From: Chondrilla cf. caribensis
Lineage: Eukaryota; Porifera; Demospongiae; Chondrillida; Chondrillidae
Assembly: GCA_964020155.1 (NCBI GenBank)
Contig: OZ026558.1
Coordinates: forward strand, 1,645,416 to 1,709,415
Direction: 5' to 3'
Length of the DNA stretch: 64,000 nucleotides
Positions 12,701 through 27,081 of this stretch are shown one piece after another. The notes under the pieces are model-generated. The model ran no database searches, was not told the DNA's origin, and saw only the letters and a list, made by a program, of their open reading frames with translations. Each line of letters opens with the position of its first letter. Position 1 is the stretch's first letter. The position numbers and the translations under genes are program-made.

Positions 12701-15700
12701 AATTATAATGTGATCATAATTTGATTGTATAACAATACAAACTTGATTCCTATCATGTGAGTTAATGCCTACTTCACTGAACACATTTTATCACCATTCA
12801 TCTCATTTTAATACAGAAACATGTACGTACGTGTATAACATATCTCATGACCTACCATACATTCGTATGTACATTTTAATCATGATAGTATTATAACCAT
12901 GCACCTATTTCATGTAGCCAACACTTGAGGTCCAATTATTGACTACTTAGACAAATACCACTAGCTGTACATGAGGTTCCATTAAACATCCTCCGCGGGT
13001 CTCATAGGTGACCACATTAGACAGGTCCCACAGGTGACCACGTTAGACAGGTCTTGTAGGACAGTTTCCTCAGTACTTAACACACATTTCTATCCTTTAG
13101 CTTGTTGGTGAAGCTTTAGTTTCTACTGAACTTGTTCAACCTTTAACAATTTTCTGTTCTTTTGCCTATAGCTAACATTGTACAGCAAGTGTCCATTGAA
13201 AGTGGTTTGAACATCCACTCCTGCTCAATATCTGATCCCTACATCGTCTTGTTGCTTAGCGATAGTAGCCTGCGGTTAATCACCCTGGAGTGTGGGATGA
13301 TGGATGTTGAAAGTGAACAAGACCAGAGTGTGAGGATCACGTCTGCCTCTCCAAGTATTGACCAAGTACGTATGTGAGAATGTTGTAACAGTCTGACCAC
13401 TCTACAACGACACATTTTACTGGGACAGTCTCTGTATAATAGCTTGTCTTGTGGGACATTGTGTATTGCCACACACACAGTACACATTAATTGTGGTGTT
13501 ACACCAGCAAACTGTTTATAATGGTGGCCTGAATGAAGTTTGAGAGAAATCACAACATTCACTTCAATGGAAATCAGGACGTTCCAATCCGTTGATCTTC
13601 TTCAGTTCTATATCTATATATGTGGTATGTTGCGTGGGCAACTTCAAAGGAAAAGCAGTGCACACATTCGTGATGTGTGCACACTTCCCTGATGTACGCA
13701 CACTTCATTCGATGTTGCATTGTTGTTGCATTGTGGATAATTGGTTATATCCTTTTCACACGTTTACTAATCATTGCTCTATCAATGTTACGCCCACGCA
13801 ACATACCACATAATAACTAAAATGTAATTTAAGTTCAGCTTGAATAAGGTTAATGTCGTAATCGATAGCTTGCTCGCGACAATACAGCCCGCCAAAGCCA
13901 TCGTGTGACGTCATGAGTGAGCATGCGCAGTCACCCGCCACGTGTGAATCCGCTCTGGCAAGGACGAGAAGTGCTCCACAGCGCAATTTTTTCCTTTTTG
14001 TCGCTACTCGCTACTGCTTCGAACCTCCCCGCTCCATTACGTCTCTCGTAGTCGATTGTGTTCCCCGATTATGGCAGAGGAGTCATCTCTAAACGACACC
14101 TACCCCCAGCCCTCTCAAGGTTTGTCCTGGTGTACTCTCACACTCCCTACACCCGGACCTGCCCTAGCTGACGGTGCCCCGAACGGACGACCAACCCGCC
14201 TCGCCGACGGCATACATTTTCATACATCCAACAACATTTTTGCTTAATACGCATGCATACACGGCGAACAGCTAATCGATGTATGGCATACACGGCCAAA
14301 AGCGGTTTTCGCTAACACGCGTGCACACACGGCGAACAGCATATCGTTGCACGGCATACACGACGAACAGTACATATCCATATACGGCATGCATGGCTAA
14401 CACTGCACATGCCCCCTACCTCATACACGGCACACCCCCTTTACAACATAAATAGCTAGCATGACACACAAGGCTCTAGGAATAGGCCCCGCCCAGTTCT
14501 GTTTTACCATCCCACACACAAGCATCAACCTATACCCATGCCAAGGGGCATGTTGTGCACTTTAACAGTCGCATGGCTTATTTCGACAAGGCCATAGATC
14601 CATGGATTACCCACTGTTGTACCAAATCCCCTCTACATACCATCAGCGAAGACACACATGCTGCCAACCACCCACATACATGCTCGAGCACAGTATGGTG
14701 TACACATACACGCGAGTACATGCACTTTTACGTATACAGGCAGTTAAGGCCGGGCCCACATGACCTATTCATATACTGCTGCCCACCCCCCAGGGCACAC
14801 AGGCACACTGAGCGGCACAGCAGTTGCAGCCCCGAGCTTCCTCCAACCGCAAACACCGGCACCACCCACTATAGGCGAAGGGAATTCCCCCGTCCCCACA
14901 GCCTCAACCCTCGGACAACCGGCTGCAACTACAGTGCATGTCCCAGTTCAGACACCCAGCCCCAGCAAAGACAAGGAGGATCTCACGCTCCCAATCTCGG
15001 GCCTGCCACCCATACCAGCACACATGGTGGAGGCCATTAAAGCTCGCCAATTCGTGGCACTTGGAGACCTGCTCCCTGAGGCCTTACGAGATGCTGCATT
15101 TGATCGCCAGAGTAAGGACCTCAAAGAAGAGAAACGAAAGCGTTCTCCCCCCCTGTCCAACCCAACTGATTGGATGTGCGCCTACGCCACATACATGGCA
15201 GTTACCGTACACTTTCACCCAGAGCGTGCCTTTGAGATGGCCGCATACGGCCATATTATAGCTGGATTGGCTCGGGACATTGGTGGCCAGGCCTGGTCAA
15301 GATATGACCGTACCTTTCGCCAGGCAGCCGCCGTAAACCACAAATTACCATGGTCCAAGCGGGAGCAGGACATCTGGCTTCAAGCAGCTTGCGAACCTTC
15401 CCACGGGGCGCCTCTGGCAACCAATGTCCGCTCTCCATCAGTACAGACCACCTTGCTACCAGCAACCCGCCCACCTTTGCAAGCAGGTGCACCACAACCT
15501 CGCCGCCTACCAAGCCCTGAACCATGCCGCCTGTGGAACAATGGGCGTTGCACATACCTAGCATGCAGATATCGGCATGTATGCTGGTACTGCTCGGCGC
15601 CCACACACGTGGGCCCACAGTGCCCCCTCCAGCAGCAAAAAGGCACATGGGCTTCCACTCGCCACCCATTGGCAAAACCTTAGGCCACAGTACGGGCATA

Positions 15701-18700
15701 AACTCCCCGCATATTGAGGGTGAACTCAGTGATTGGGTTAACCACGCAGCAGCAGGCATTTACACGTTTGATGATCATTAGTACTAGGACTCTCACTTTT
15801 AGTCATCCATTCACTTGTTATCCATCTATCTTGTTCCTGTTCTGTTTGTTATCCTTGGTGTAACAGATCAATTAATACATAGTTTTATCAATGTCGCTTT
15901 CCAACACGGGGCGTTCATACCGATATCGCCGGGGGTCCAGCCAGCTCCAAACTTATGCACCAGGTGCCTCGGCACCTCCGAACTACATAGCTTCGCAAAG
16001 AGCTGCAAGCACACCAATGTAAATGGCTTTAGAGCACACATATTAATACACTCTATATAATACTCTCACATAGGTGATAACCATCCCCCATGGCCTGCAG
16101 TCACAGCCATAGCACCCATCCTAAGGCGTCAGTTCTGTAAACTGCAGCAGTCACAGCTGGACCCTCCTCCGCTGCTAGGCCTCCCACCTGAGGTCACCAC
16201 ACGCCCTATCGCCACTCCCCTCAAAGTCGAGGCCTGGCAGACCGCACTGGCCTCCCACCCGGACAAACAATGGACAGCAGCCCTAATCTCAGGCCTACAG
16301 TCAGGGTTCCGCATCGGCCTTGCCACCAGCCACACATGCCACTCTACCCTAGTCAATACTCCCTCAGCACAGCAGCATTCACCGGTGGTGGACACCTTTC
16401 TTTCTGCCCAGTGGGAGCAAGGATATCTCCTGGGCCCTTTCCCCCCTCAGGAATGTCCTGCTGTCATCACCAGTAGCTTAGCTGTCATCCCAAAAAAGAC
16501 ATTCGGCAAATGGCGAGTCATTGTGGACCTTTCGCGTCCAAAGGGCCATAGCGTCAATGACTCCCTGCTGCGTCAGCACACACACTTGGCATACGCATCG
16601 GTCGAGGATGCAGCTCACATAATGCACCACCTGGGACAGGGAGCTCTCTTAGCCAAACTGGACATAAAGGATGCATATAGAATTGTACCCATCCACCCCT
16701 ACGACCGCAGGTTCCTGGGAATTCAGTGGAAAAATAATGTGTATGTGGACTGCCAACTACCCTTTGGACTAGCCTCTGCACCCGCCATTTTTTGTGCCCT
16801 CAGCCAGGCGTTAGAATGGATCCTCAGACAACGAGGCGTCGGCTCAGTGCTCCACTACATTGATGATTTCTTACTGCTTGGCCCTCCCAATTCACCCCGC
16901 TGTGCACACGACTTAGCCCTTACTCTCAGCACTTGTGCAGAACTTGGCATACCCTTGGCACAGGAGAAGATTGAGGGACCCGTCACTGCACTTTCATTTC
17001 TTGGGATCCAATTAAGCTCCCAGCACATGTCCTTGACGTTACCAGCAGACAAGCTCCAACAGCTGCGCAGCCTCCTACGGGAATTCATCCAGACACCACG
17101 CGTCTATAACCACAGTCGTTTCGAGTCACTAGTCGGCCATTTAGTACATGCCACAAAGGTGTGCCCATTAGCTAAGGCATACCTCAATGCATTATTCGAC
17201 TTTAAGGCTTGCCTGAAACCTGGTCAGCCTCGGCGCCTGAACAAGGAGGCTCTGACTGAGATTGCTTGGTGGGACACCCTCCTCAGCCAATGGCAAGGCA
17301 CGTCCGTACAGCAATTCCTCCTCCTGAGACACCCGGACCATCATCTATTCACCGATGCATCGGGTTCATGGGGCTGTGGGGCATGGTGCGGGACCCAATG
17401 GCTGCAAGTTCCGTGGTCTTCCACCTCACCCCTGACTTCCATCGCTCTCAAGGAGCTGTTTCCTGTAGTCCTTGCTGCAGCTGTCTGGGGCCACAGCTGG
17501 CACGGGTGCCTCATCATATGCCACTCTGACAACATGGCAGTGGTGTGTCAGGTCAACAAATTACATGCTCGAGACCCACTCGCTGCTCACATGCTCCGGT
17601 GCCTCGCTATGTTTCAGGCTTTATATGATTGTCGAATACGAGCAGTACACATCCCAGGTCGGGCAAACTACGGGGCTGACAACCTATCTAGAAATCGTAG
17701 CAAGTCCTTTCTGACTGCTCATCCCACTGTATCTCCTCAGCCCACTCAGGTCCCACAGATGGCCCTCAGTCGCCTCACACAGGTGGACCCCAGTTGGACC
17801 TCGCAAGCCTGGAGAGAGAGCTCCAACGATTTGTGGAGGCTGGCCTGGCACCATCCTCCCGGAAAGTGTATGCCACTGCTTGGAAGCGATACACACGCTT
17901 TGCTACAGAGTTTCACCTCCTCCCCTTGCCCATCACAGACGAAAAGGCCATCCTGTTTGTTGCCTTTCTAGGGACCCAGGGCCTCTCCCCGTCCACCATT
18001 GAATCTTATTTGGCAGGACTCCGTCACGCCCGCCTCCTCACTGATCCCTCCCACATGTTTCCCTCCTTCCATACCCCATATGTTAAACTTCTCTTGCGAG
18101 GTATCGCACGATCATCTACACACCCAACCCGCACTCGACTCCCTATCACCCAGTCCATAATGAACCGCATCAAGTCGATACTTGCCCAGGAACCCCAAGT
18201 CTTCGCAAATCTCATGCTGTGGGCAGCATGCTGTGTCGGATTCTTCGGTTTCCTTAGATGCAGCGAGTTTCTCGTCCCCGATGGTATCACATTCGACCCG
18301 GAGGTACATCTGGCTGTTAATGACCTCATCTATGTCACGTCAGCAGATCCCCCTCATGTGGAGCTAAGAATTAAAGCCTCGAAGACTGACCAGCTGCGCA
18401 GAGGTACTACAATCTCCCTGGGCTCCACAGGAGGGGAATTATGCCCAGTGGCAGCATTGTTTGATTATCTCAATGCTCATGGAGGAGCCGCAGGACCCCT
18501 TTTCATATTGCAGACAGGCCATCCTCTCACTCGGGCTCCTTTTGTAGCTCAGTTGCAACATGTTCTCTGTCAGGCTGGACTCCCTGGTAACCACTTTAAT
18601 GGACACAGCTTTCGCATCGGGGCGGCCACCACTGCAAGCCAGGTCGGCATACCTGAAACCACCATAAAAATTCTGGGCCGATGGAATAGCCTTGCATATC

Positions 18701-20871
18701 AGACATACATCCGCCCTTCTCCTGCACAGCTTGCTCAGGTTACAGGTATCATGGCACGTGGTGTCAACACACCCTCGACTCATCAGCAGCAAAGCACTCC
18801 AACAGATCTCGCAGGCCCACACCCGCGTAACTGACACCACCCCGGACACCCGTGTCACCATCTGCAGCACGTTTACATAACCCACTCATTTTAGATTATA
18901 ATAGAGCCTGTGCAAGTATGGAAATTGTTATCATGTTGGCTAATTTGCGGATATAAGTGCATGCGACCTCAAACCTCTACATATTAGAGGGACACCAGTA
19001 CATGTACATTTGCTATGTATGTCACACATGCAGCAGTGGTGAACGGACTATCTCAGACTGGATTCTCATGACTAGGAAATAAAGGATACCTATACACACT
19101 CACCTGGGGACCCTGGATTCCAGGACTTGGGCCTGCCCCCAGGTGTGACCTTAGAAATAGGACCAGGACAATATATCCCTACGTCAGGCCATAGTTACAC
19201 TAGGGAAATTACCTAACAAAGCCGCTACCTCAAGCTAAGGGCAAAGGCCTTAGGTCAAAGTCTGCGTAGGTCAAATCCCACATGCTGGTCACGTGCGCCT
19301 GGGGGCGGGTCCCTTTGGACCCGAACCTCCAAGGACAAACACGCTCGGGTTCTAAGGGCCCGTTCGTTCCCATATACCATGGCATTCTTTGCATTCATAG
19401 TATATAATAAGGTTGGATAGCACATGCCCCTTGAAATTATCCCCTGCCTCAAGTCAATAATACTAGCCTGCCACACTTGCGTTAGATGAAGACATTAAAT
19501 GTAATTTAAGTTCAGCTTGAATAAGGTTAATGTCGTAATCGATAGCTTGCTCGCGACAATACAGCCCGCCAAAGCCATCGTGTGACGTCATGAGTGAGCA
19601 TGCGCAGTCACCCGCCACGTGTGAATCCGCTCTGGCAAGGACGAGAAGTGCTCCACAGCGCAATTTTTTTTTTTTTTTTTTTTTTTTTTCCCACTTACAA
19701 AGTGGGCCGGGCTCCATTGGGCCTGCCCCCAGGTGTGACCTTAGAAATAGGACCAGGACAATATATCCCTACGTCAGGCCATAGTTACACTAGGGAAATT
19801 ACCTAACAAAGCCGCTACCTCAAGCTAAGGGCAAAGGCCTTAGGTCAAAGTCTGCGTAGGTCAAATCCCACATGCTGGTCACGTGCGCCTGGGGGCGGGT
19901 CCCTTTGGACCCGAACCTCCAAGGACAAACACGCTCGGGTTCTAAGGGCCCGTTCGTTCCCATATACCATGGCATTCTTTGCATTCATAGTATATAATAA
20001 GGTTGGATAGCACATGCCCCTTGAAATTATCCCCTGCCTCAAGTCAATAATACTAGCCTGCCACACTTGCGTTAGATGAAGACATTAAGTACCTCTGGAG
20101 AAGCTGTAGCGGATACAAACACCTTTGCCTAATCGACACCTCGGGCTTCGCCCTCGGTATCAATTAGACAAAGGTGTCTGTATATCCGCTACAGCTTCTC
20201 CAGAGGTACTTTAGCTATTACCTATATCATATGTAATAGTTATATCCTGGCGTGGTAAATGATAGACAATTTATACTGCAAAGATGCACATAGCTCAATA
20301 CAACATATCATATGCAATAGAAATGTGTTTACTAATTTCCTGCCTCGTTCTCACGCAATTAATCCTAACAATGAAACCTCTCTGGTGACCTGTGCTGTAT
20401 CACTGACCTGTGCTACATGGCTACTGCAATGTGCTGTGTCCACACTAATTTTAATCATCACAATGGATGTGTCACATGTTATTCAAAGTGTTATTGTTAC
20501 AAATAATCAGATGGAGTCATCACTATAGATGTGTTTCACATGTTTTCCAAAGTATTGTTGTCGCTGATTATCAAATTTAGTTTCAAGTGCCTGTTCTATG
20601 TGAACCTTGTAACCCAGGCTAGTTAATTCCTTATTTGGTTCTCTTTCAGCCATCCAAGATCACTTGTGTGGGCACCTACACTGACAAAAGTGGTATATTC
20701 TCCACAAGTGCCCCAAGGGCAGTGGACATCAGCAGTGTAGTGGTGAAGAAGGAGCCCATCCACAGTGATGACAGATCCAGGAGTGACTCCTACTCACGGT
20801 ACATACAGTTTGTGTGTACGTACGTGTATGCGCGTGTGTGTTTGTGTGCATGTGTGTGTTTATGTGCGTGC

Positions 20872-20957
<86 letters not shown>

Positions 20958-20984
20958 ATGTGTGTGCATGCATGTGTCTGTGTT

Positions 20985-21040
<56 letters not shown>

Positions 21041-21054
21041 TGTGTGTGTGTGTC

Positions 21055-21124
<70 letters not shown>

Positions 21125-21164
21125 TGTGTGTGTGGATGCGTGCGTGCATGCATGTGTCTGTGTT

Positions 21165-21215
<51 letters not shown>

Positions 21216-21457
21216 TAGTGGTGTCAGGTAATGGTCTATGTTGGTCATCTATGATAGTGGTGTATGGCACAGTTAGTTCATGTATAACACGTACAGTACT
21301 TCATGAATGTAATACCATTGTATGTATGTACCTTAGGCTTACCTCCACACTTGATGATGAAGATGAGATGTTGTATGGGAGCTCTTCTCAGCCAACAGCA
21401 GTGACTACCACACAAGTGGACATGGAGCAGAGTACAAGTGTAGAGTATGTTTGCATG

Positions 21458-21529
<72 letters not shown>

Positions 21530-23311
21530 TGCTTGTGTGTATGTGTGCGTTAGATTTTATGTTACAGTACATGTACACAGTTCATAGCACTCAATGTGTA
21601 GAACATACAGTAATCTGTAATGTATTTATTTTCTCTAACCTTACAGAGATGCTGATGAACTGTTCAGAGGAGATGACACAGATTCTGTAGAGCCCACTCA
21701 CTGGTGTGCTGTGACTTATGAAAGTGGAGCTTTAGAGGTACGTATGTAAGCCCATTCGCATGTGTACTTTGTGCTGCCATTTCAAATGGTACATAGTGTA
21801 TGGCAAGCACAGGCACATATCAGCCCATAAGCACTGACTTTATCATCTTACTGTGATTGTTCTATGTGAAATTGTGATATATGCGCTTAGTTCAGATGGG
21901 GAATGTTTAAAGTAGAATTTACTCATCCAAGTTCATTGTCAATTGTTATCAACTGTTTGTTAAGGGACGTTTCCACACAAAGTAGGACTAGTTACCAAAT
22001 CAGTACTTTCTGATCATCAGCACAGGTAGCACACATAAGTATGTGCATAGTACTGCATGTGAAGCTACTACATGGCTGTTGTAATTGCATATAATAATAT
22101 TATATTTTTTCATATGTACATGTACGTATGGACTATATTATATATTATACATACGTAAGCATATTATGTGTGTCACTCTGTAATTGTGGAAATCTACACT
22201 CGAATGCAATAATGTTCTCGTAGTGCTACTTACACAGCTCAATCTTACTTGTTCTTGTATTTCAACATATGAGTGTCATTTTCTGACTGTGGCTGTGTGG
22301 CCTACTTATGCATAGGCCTTTTACCATTCTTTCACCTGTCGGTTTGTGTAGGTGTTCAAGCTACCACAGTTTGCACCTGTCTTCTTTGTGAGGTCATTTA
22401 CTAATGGCCCTAAAGTCTTGAATGACAGCCTACCTCTGAGGTGAGTGTGTGAGACCTTATTGTCCTGTACAACTGAAGGAGCTCATGTTCTTGTGTTTGC
22501 ACAGTATTTTGTGTTTACCTTTGATGAAGCCTTACATTAAAGGGTGTTGGTGTGCTGTGAATTGTTTACATTGGACTGACTGCAAAGTGTATAAATAACT
22601 TTTCAATCAAATTCGCTTGTATGGCTATGCTATACGAGTAATCCACCATCTTGCTGATCCGCTATCTGCCATTTTTGTGTACTAATTTGCACTTTTGTAT
22701 GTGCACTGGTTACAGATAATCCACCAAGTGCCAAGAATTTGTGTTAGTGTAGAACAAAATAGCAGCTAAACGTTTTAAAATTGACTTGACAATGAAGCAG
22801 AGTAAGTAGATTTGAGATTACAGAGAGAGGAATACTTACAGACCATTCCTCGAAGAAGAGGACTGTACAAATTGCACAACAAACCGTAGGAGGCATCCTG
22901 AAGAAGATCAGCATAATCCATTATATCGTTGATCTGTCAAAACTACCCCCGAACCAATTGCAACGGATTAACAGAAATTCCCTAATGTATATAACGTGGG
23001 ATCCAATAGTGAATTGTTGATCTCTGTGGCTTACTGTTATAATCCATACTGATGTGGTTGTTACCGCATATTCAAGATTATCTACTGTTAATGATTGTCT
23101 TTCTTTCTACTTGTGTATGTTATGAACTTTCATAGTTCACCTGTTAAGATGGTAACGCCCACTTATAATGTAAGGGACCTCCTCCTGATTGGAATGGGGC
23201 CGAATGAAGAATATCCATACATAATCGTAAGTGCTTGTAATAGTGATATTGTATCTCAAAGAGACTGTGTACACGTGGCTGTACATTGTGTAATTGTGAT
23301 TATTTGGCAAC

Positions 23312-23353
<42 letters not shown>

Positions 23354-26300
23354 TTATAGTACGAGAGCATGAACTCATGAACTAATGTTTTGAATTTCAG
23401 TATTCAGTGAGTCAGTATGTATGTGGCAGAGTTGAGTGTTGGTTTTATGTACGTACATACACACTGTACATGGCTGCCTATATAGCTATCAATCAATTAA
23501 TCCTGACAATGAAACCTCTCTGTTGACCTGTACAGATGTACATGCCAGACCTATGCTACACCACATGCATCAGAACACTTCTCCATTTGATCCACATATC
23601 AATTACCCATGCACCAAGATGCAATGCACGATATTACACAATACTGCACACTATCAGCACCTGTTCAAATTATTGTCTCCCTTCACTGATAGAGTGTAGT
23701 GGACGAGGAGGTGTTGATGTACAGGGCTTTCCAATCTCCTAACCCTAATGACACTGGACGGCTGCAGTTGCATTTCATCAAAGAAAATCATGATGTAGTT
23801 GTGAGAGAGAAGAAGAGTGTCAAGTTGCACCAAGGTTGGTTGCTGGTTTGCCCTCATTTTGCCCAAATGAAGGGTGCACCCTTGATCCATGCAGCGTTCA
23901 CCTGGAAATATGGTATGGTTTGAAAAACAAAACTGAACGGTTATCTCCTTTACCTTTTCTCCGTTAACTGTTAACCGTTATCCTTTAACAGTTTACTGGT
24001 AGTTTTCTCATATTGTAATCATAATGTCAATTCGTAAGCGAATATTACCTAATGACTGATGTCAATTGCATAACTAATGAACAATCTGTCAAGGGAGTCT
24101 GTCGACCAGATCCACGGAGACAGAGATGGTCCTATGTCTTGTAGTTTTGAATTGTTGCCCAAATGCTTGCATTCGATACTTTAAGTCCTTCTTCTTCAAG
24201 GATGAAGAATTTATAATGTGCCATTGACTGCTATCTGTTAATGGTTATCAGTTAATGGTTAACGGAAATCAGTTAACTTTTATCGGTTATCGAATTAACA
24301 GGTAATGTTATCTGTTAATGTTTATTTTCTTCAAACCATACTGTATTCCAGTGTTAAACACCCATCCTTCATGTGGTACTGTGATACAATTAGGACTTGG
24401 TATAGAGTGTAGTTATGGAAACTTTGATCTACCCATCTACACAAAATACCACGTGAAAACACACTACAAAGTTGAGCATATGTAAGTACTTATATTTCAA
24501 TGAATAAAGCTCTTCATTATGATCTGTCTTGTAAGGGGTGGTTCACAGAAATTCCCTTCTACTTCGTTTGCAGGTGAGGTTGTGGCAGACAAATCCACAG
24601 GTCCTTCTCCCTTTATCAGGATATTGAGACCTTTCAGAGATGTTTCAGCATATTCAGGGGTGAGGGTACCTGATACCTTATACGCACCTTATGTGTATGT
24701 ACTGTACACATGTACATATAATATATGTACATGCGATAGCTGTATCCTGGACAATATAGAGTGTGCATATACGCATGGTTCAATTTTTTCAAATTTCACA
24801 TCACTTATACGTGTAACTGCAATAATGATTGTATACTATAATTTCATATGTAACAATACACACATGGTTCAATACAACATATTTCATGCGAAAGTATTAT
24901 GTTTACTGTAGACATAATGTCCAACCTGGTTCTTGATCAATAAACCCTCCATTAACAAACCTTTCTGGTGACCTGTGCTGTGTCACTGACCTGTGCTACA
25001 TGGGTTGCATAGGCACAGTTTTTCCTATGATCCACTCCTCGACAAATACTTTATTATTATGTACTCAGGTGTTTATATGTGGAGCTTACCCTCACTGGCT
25101 TGTGATGAGCTCTAGAGGGTGCCTTTGTGCCCATCCGATGTACATTGATGGTCCAGTGGACACCTTTGCCATGTTCAACAACCAGAACTGCCCGAAAGGC
25201 TTCCTCTACTTCAACCAGGAGGTGAGTAAGAGGAGATGGGCTTATGTATGTAATCTGGATCAAATTCTTTGTCTTGTGAATGGTCTTGTGTAGTTCCTTG
25301 TCATTGATCCGGACCTAACCCCTGTGAATGTTTACTGTCTGTTGTAAGGTTTGATGCATTGTACAAGAGGTGATGATACTGACCTGTTATATCTCAACTT
25401 CAAAAACCCGAGAAACAGTAATGCTCATATGCAACCGTGAGCCTACCAAGTCCTGATAGTATTAGAGATATCACATATGTATGTACACCGACATACGTAC
25501 ATACTTAGAGATACACAAGTTGTACGTATGTGCATACACACTTGAATGAGATGTACTGTACTATATTTGTATATAATCTTTGTTAGCGTACAATAAAGAG
25601 TAAGCCATCCAGATCCTCACGATGTGGTGGTGTTGAGTGCTAAGTGACTAACTGTCAACCATTAAATCTGGGAGAGACACAGTCCCCCTCTGCACTCCTC
25701 CCTGGTTTCAATGCATATTTGTGATCCACTTTGTCCCTGTCACACTGTCCAGGGTGAACTGAGAATATGTGTGCTGCCTAAGTATGTCCACTATGATCTC
25801 CACTGGCCCACGCACAAGGTACCGCTCAAGGCTACACCTCACTTTGTAGCCTACCATCCTGAAGCCAAGGTGAGTATATACCCTAGAACAACACTCTACA
25901 TATGTACGGTGGATTCTCATTAACCTGCCATGATTCATTTTCAAAAAATATGGTGGATTAACTAGATATTTGTTGGTACTTGTACATTATATTGATACTG
26001 AGAAATTGTGGTAGATTGAAAGGTTTGGTGGATGAAGCGATGGTGTATAAGTGAAAATTCACTGTTAACACAATTACTATTTGACAGTGTGTGTTTGGAA
26101 CTGACTGGTCCAATTCTGGAGAACTATTCAATAGTGTTGCACCGATATGTTTTTTTACCAATAATCCGATTTGCCGATACTTACTAGCAAGCATTAGCCG
26201 ATGTATTTAGCCGATCCGATATTAAAATTATATTAGTGTATGGGAGCACTACCAAGGGTGATGTTGTGAAGAGGTCTGACTGAATACTGATGTATGGGAG

Positions 26301-27008
26301 CACTACCAAGGGTGATGTTTTGAAGAGGTCTAACTGTATACTAGATGCTTGGAAAATACAACGAAGTAAAAAAAATAAAAAATAAAAAAATATAAAAAAA
26401 TCGGTAAGGATATGCACCCGATATGCATGACAATGCCTATAATCGGCCGATAGCCGATAGCCGATCCGATTATCGGTGCAACACTACTATTCAACTAGCT
26501 GTATACAACTCCATCATTTCTCTGAATGCAATGTGCTCACCCACCTCCTTTGGTGCTTGTAGGTCCATGCAGTGGTCACTGGAGAGGCTTTTCCTGTGAA
26601 GCAACTCCCGGTGATCTCCAACGATGACATTGAGGGGATGGAGCCAGTCGAGAGAGGTTAGTTTGTGCATGTGGGTTTGTGTTGGTTATCTGTGCATGTA
26701 GTTGGAGGTGACATCCTCATCCCTGACTGGGCAAACAAGTAGAACAACTGTATATGGGGAGACCTTTTATGAGATTCCCATGAAATGTTACCGATAGTTA
26801 TTTTTTGGGCACTTTATTGTATCGATTTGTTGTGATGCAATTATTAACCAAATGATGATCAAATGAGTTAGTTCTTGATTTTTACGGTTCATCCAATTTA
26901 TCCTTAAGCTTTGCACTTCAGAATATTACTGAGTGGGTGACTCATTGGTATTTATGTATTGGAGTTTATTCTCACCCCTCGTCCTATTGTGTGCATGTTC
27001 TTCTATTG

Positions 27009-27081
<73 letters not shown>

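Larger units (their letters stand above)
13821..20088 (+). mobile_element. Complete Ngaro-type (DIRS order) retrotransposon
   Basis: 6268 bp. Split direct repeats in the order A1 (13821-13992), coding region, B1 (19127-19498), A2 (19498-19669), B2 (19717-20088). A1/A2 and B1/B2 look identical. It encodes gag-like, RT/RNase H and tyrosine recombinase frames; no DAM methylase domain is seen, which favours Ngaro over DIRS1. There are no LTRs, integrase or target duplication, as expected for recombinase-mediated insertion. It lies in the CPSF1 intron 13366-20649, same strand. Intact frames and identical repeats suggest a recent insertion. Confidence 0.9.

Noticed and set aside
14948..18885. Minus-strand open frames across the Ngaro element
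   Set aside because: Shadows of the GC-richer coding frames on the + strand, without motifs.
20635..21553. Long open frames of alternating Cys-Val or His-Thr
   Set aside because: Pure translations of (TG)n/(CA)n microsatellites within CPSF1 introns; only the embedded exons 20650-20798 and 21337-21444 are coding.
23699..23923. Separate 74-codon gene
   Set aside because: It is CPSF1 exon 23693-23834 running into its intron.
25958..26417. Small frames at 25958-26417
   Set aside because: They overlap the hAT-type MITE and have no domain.
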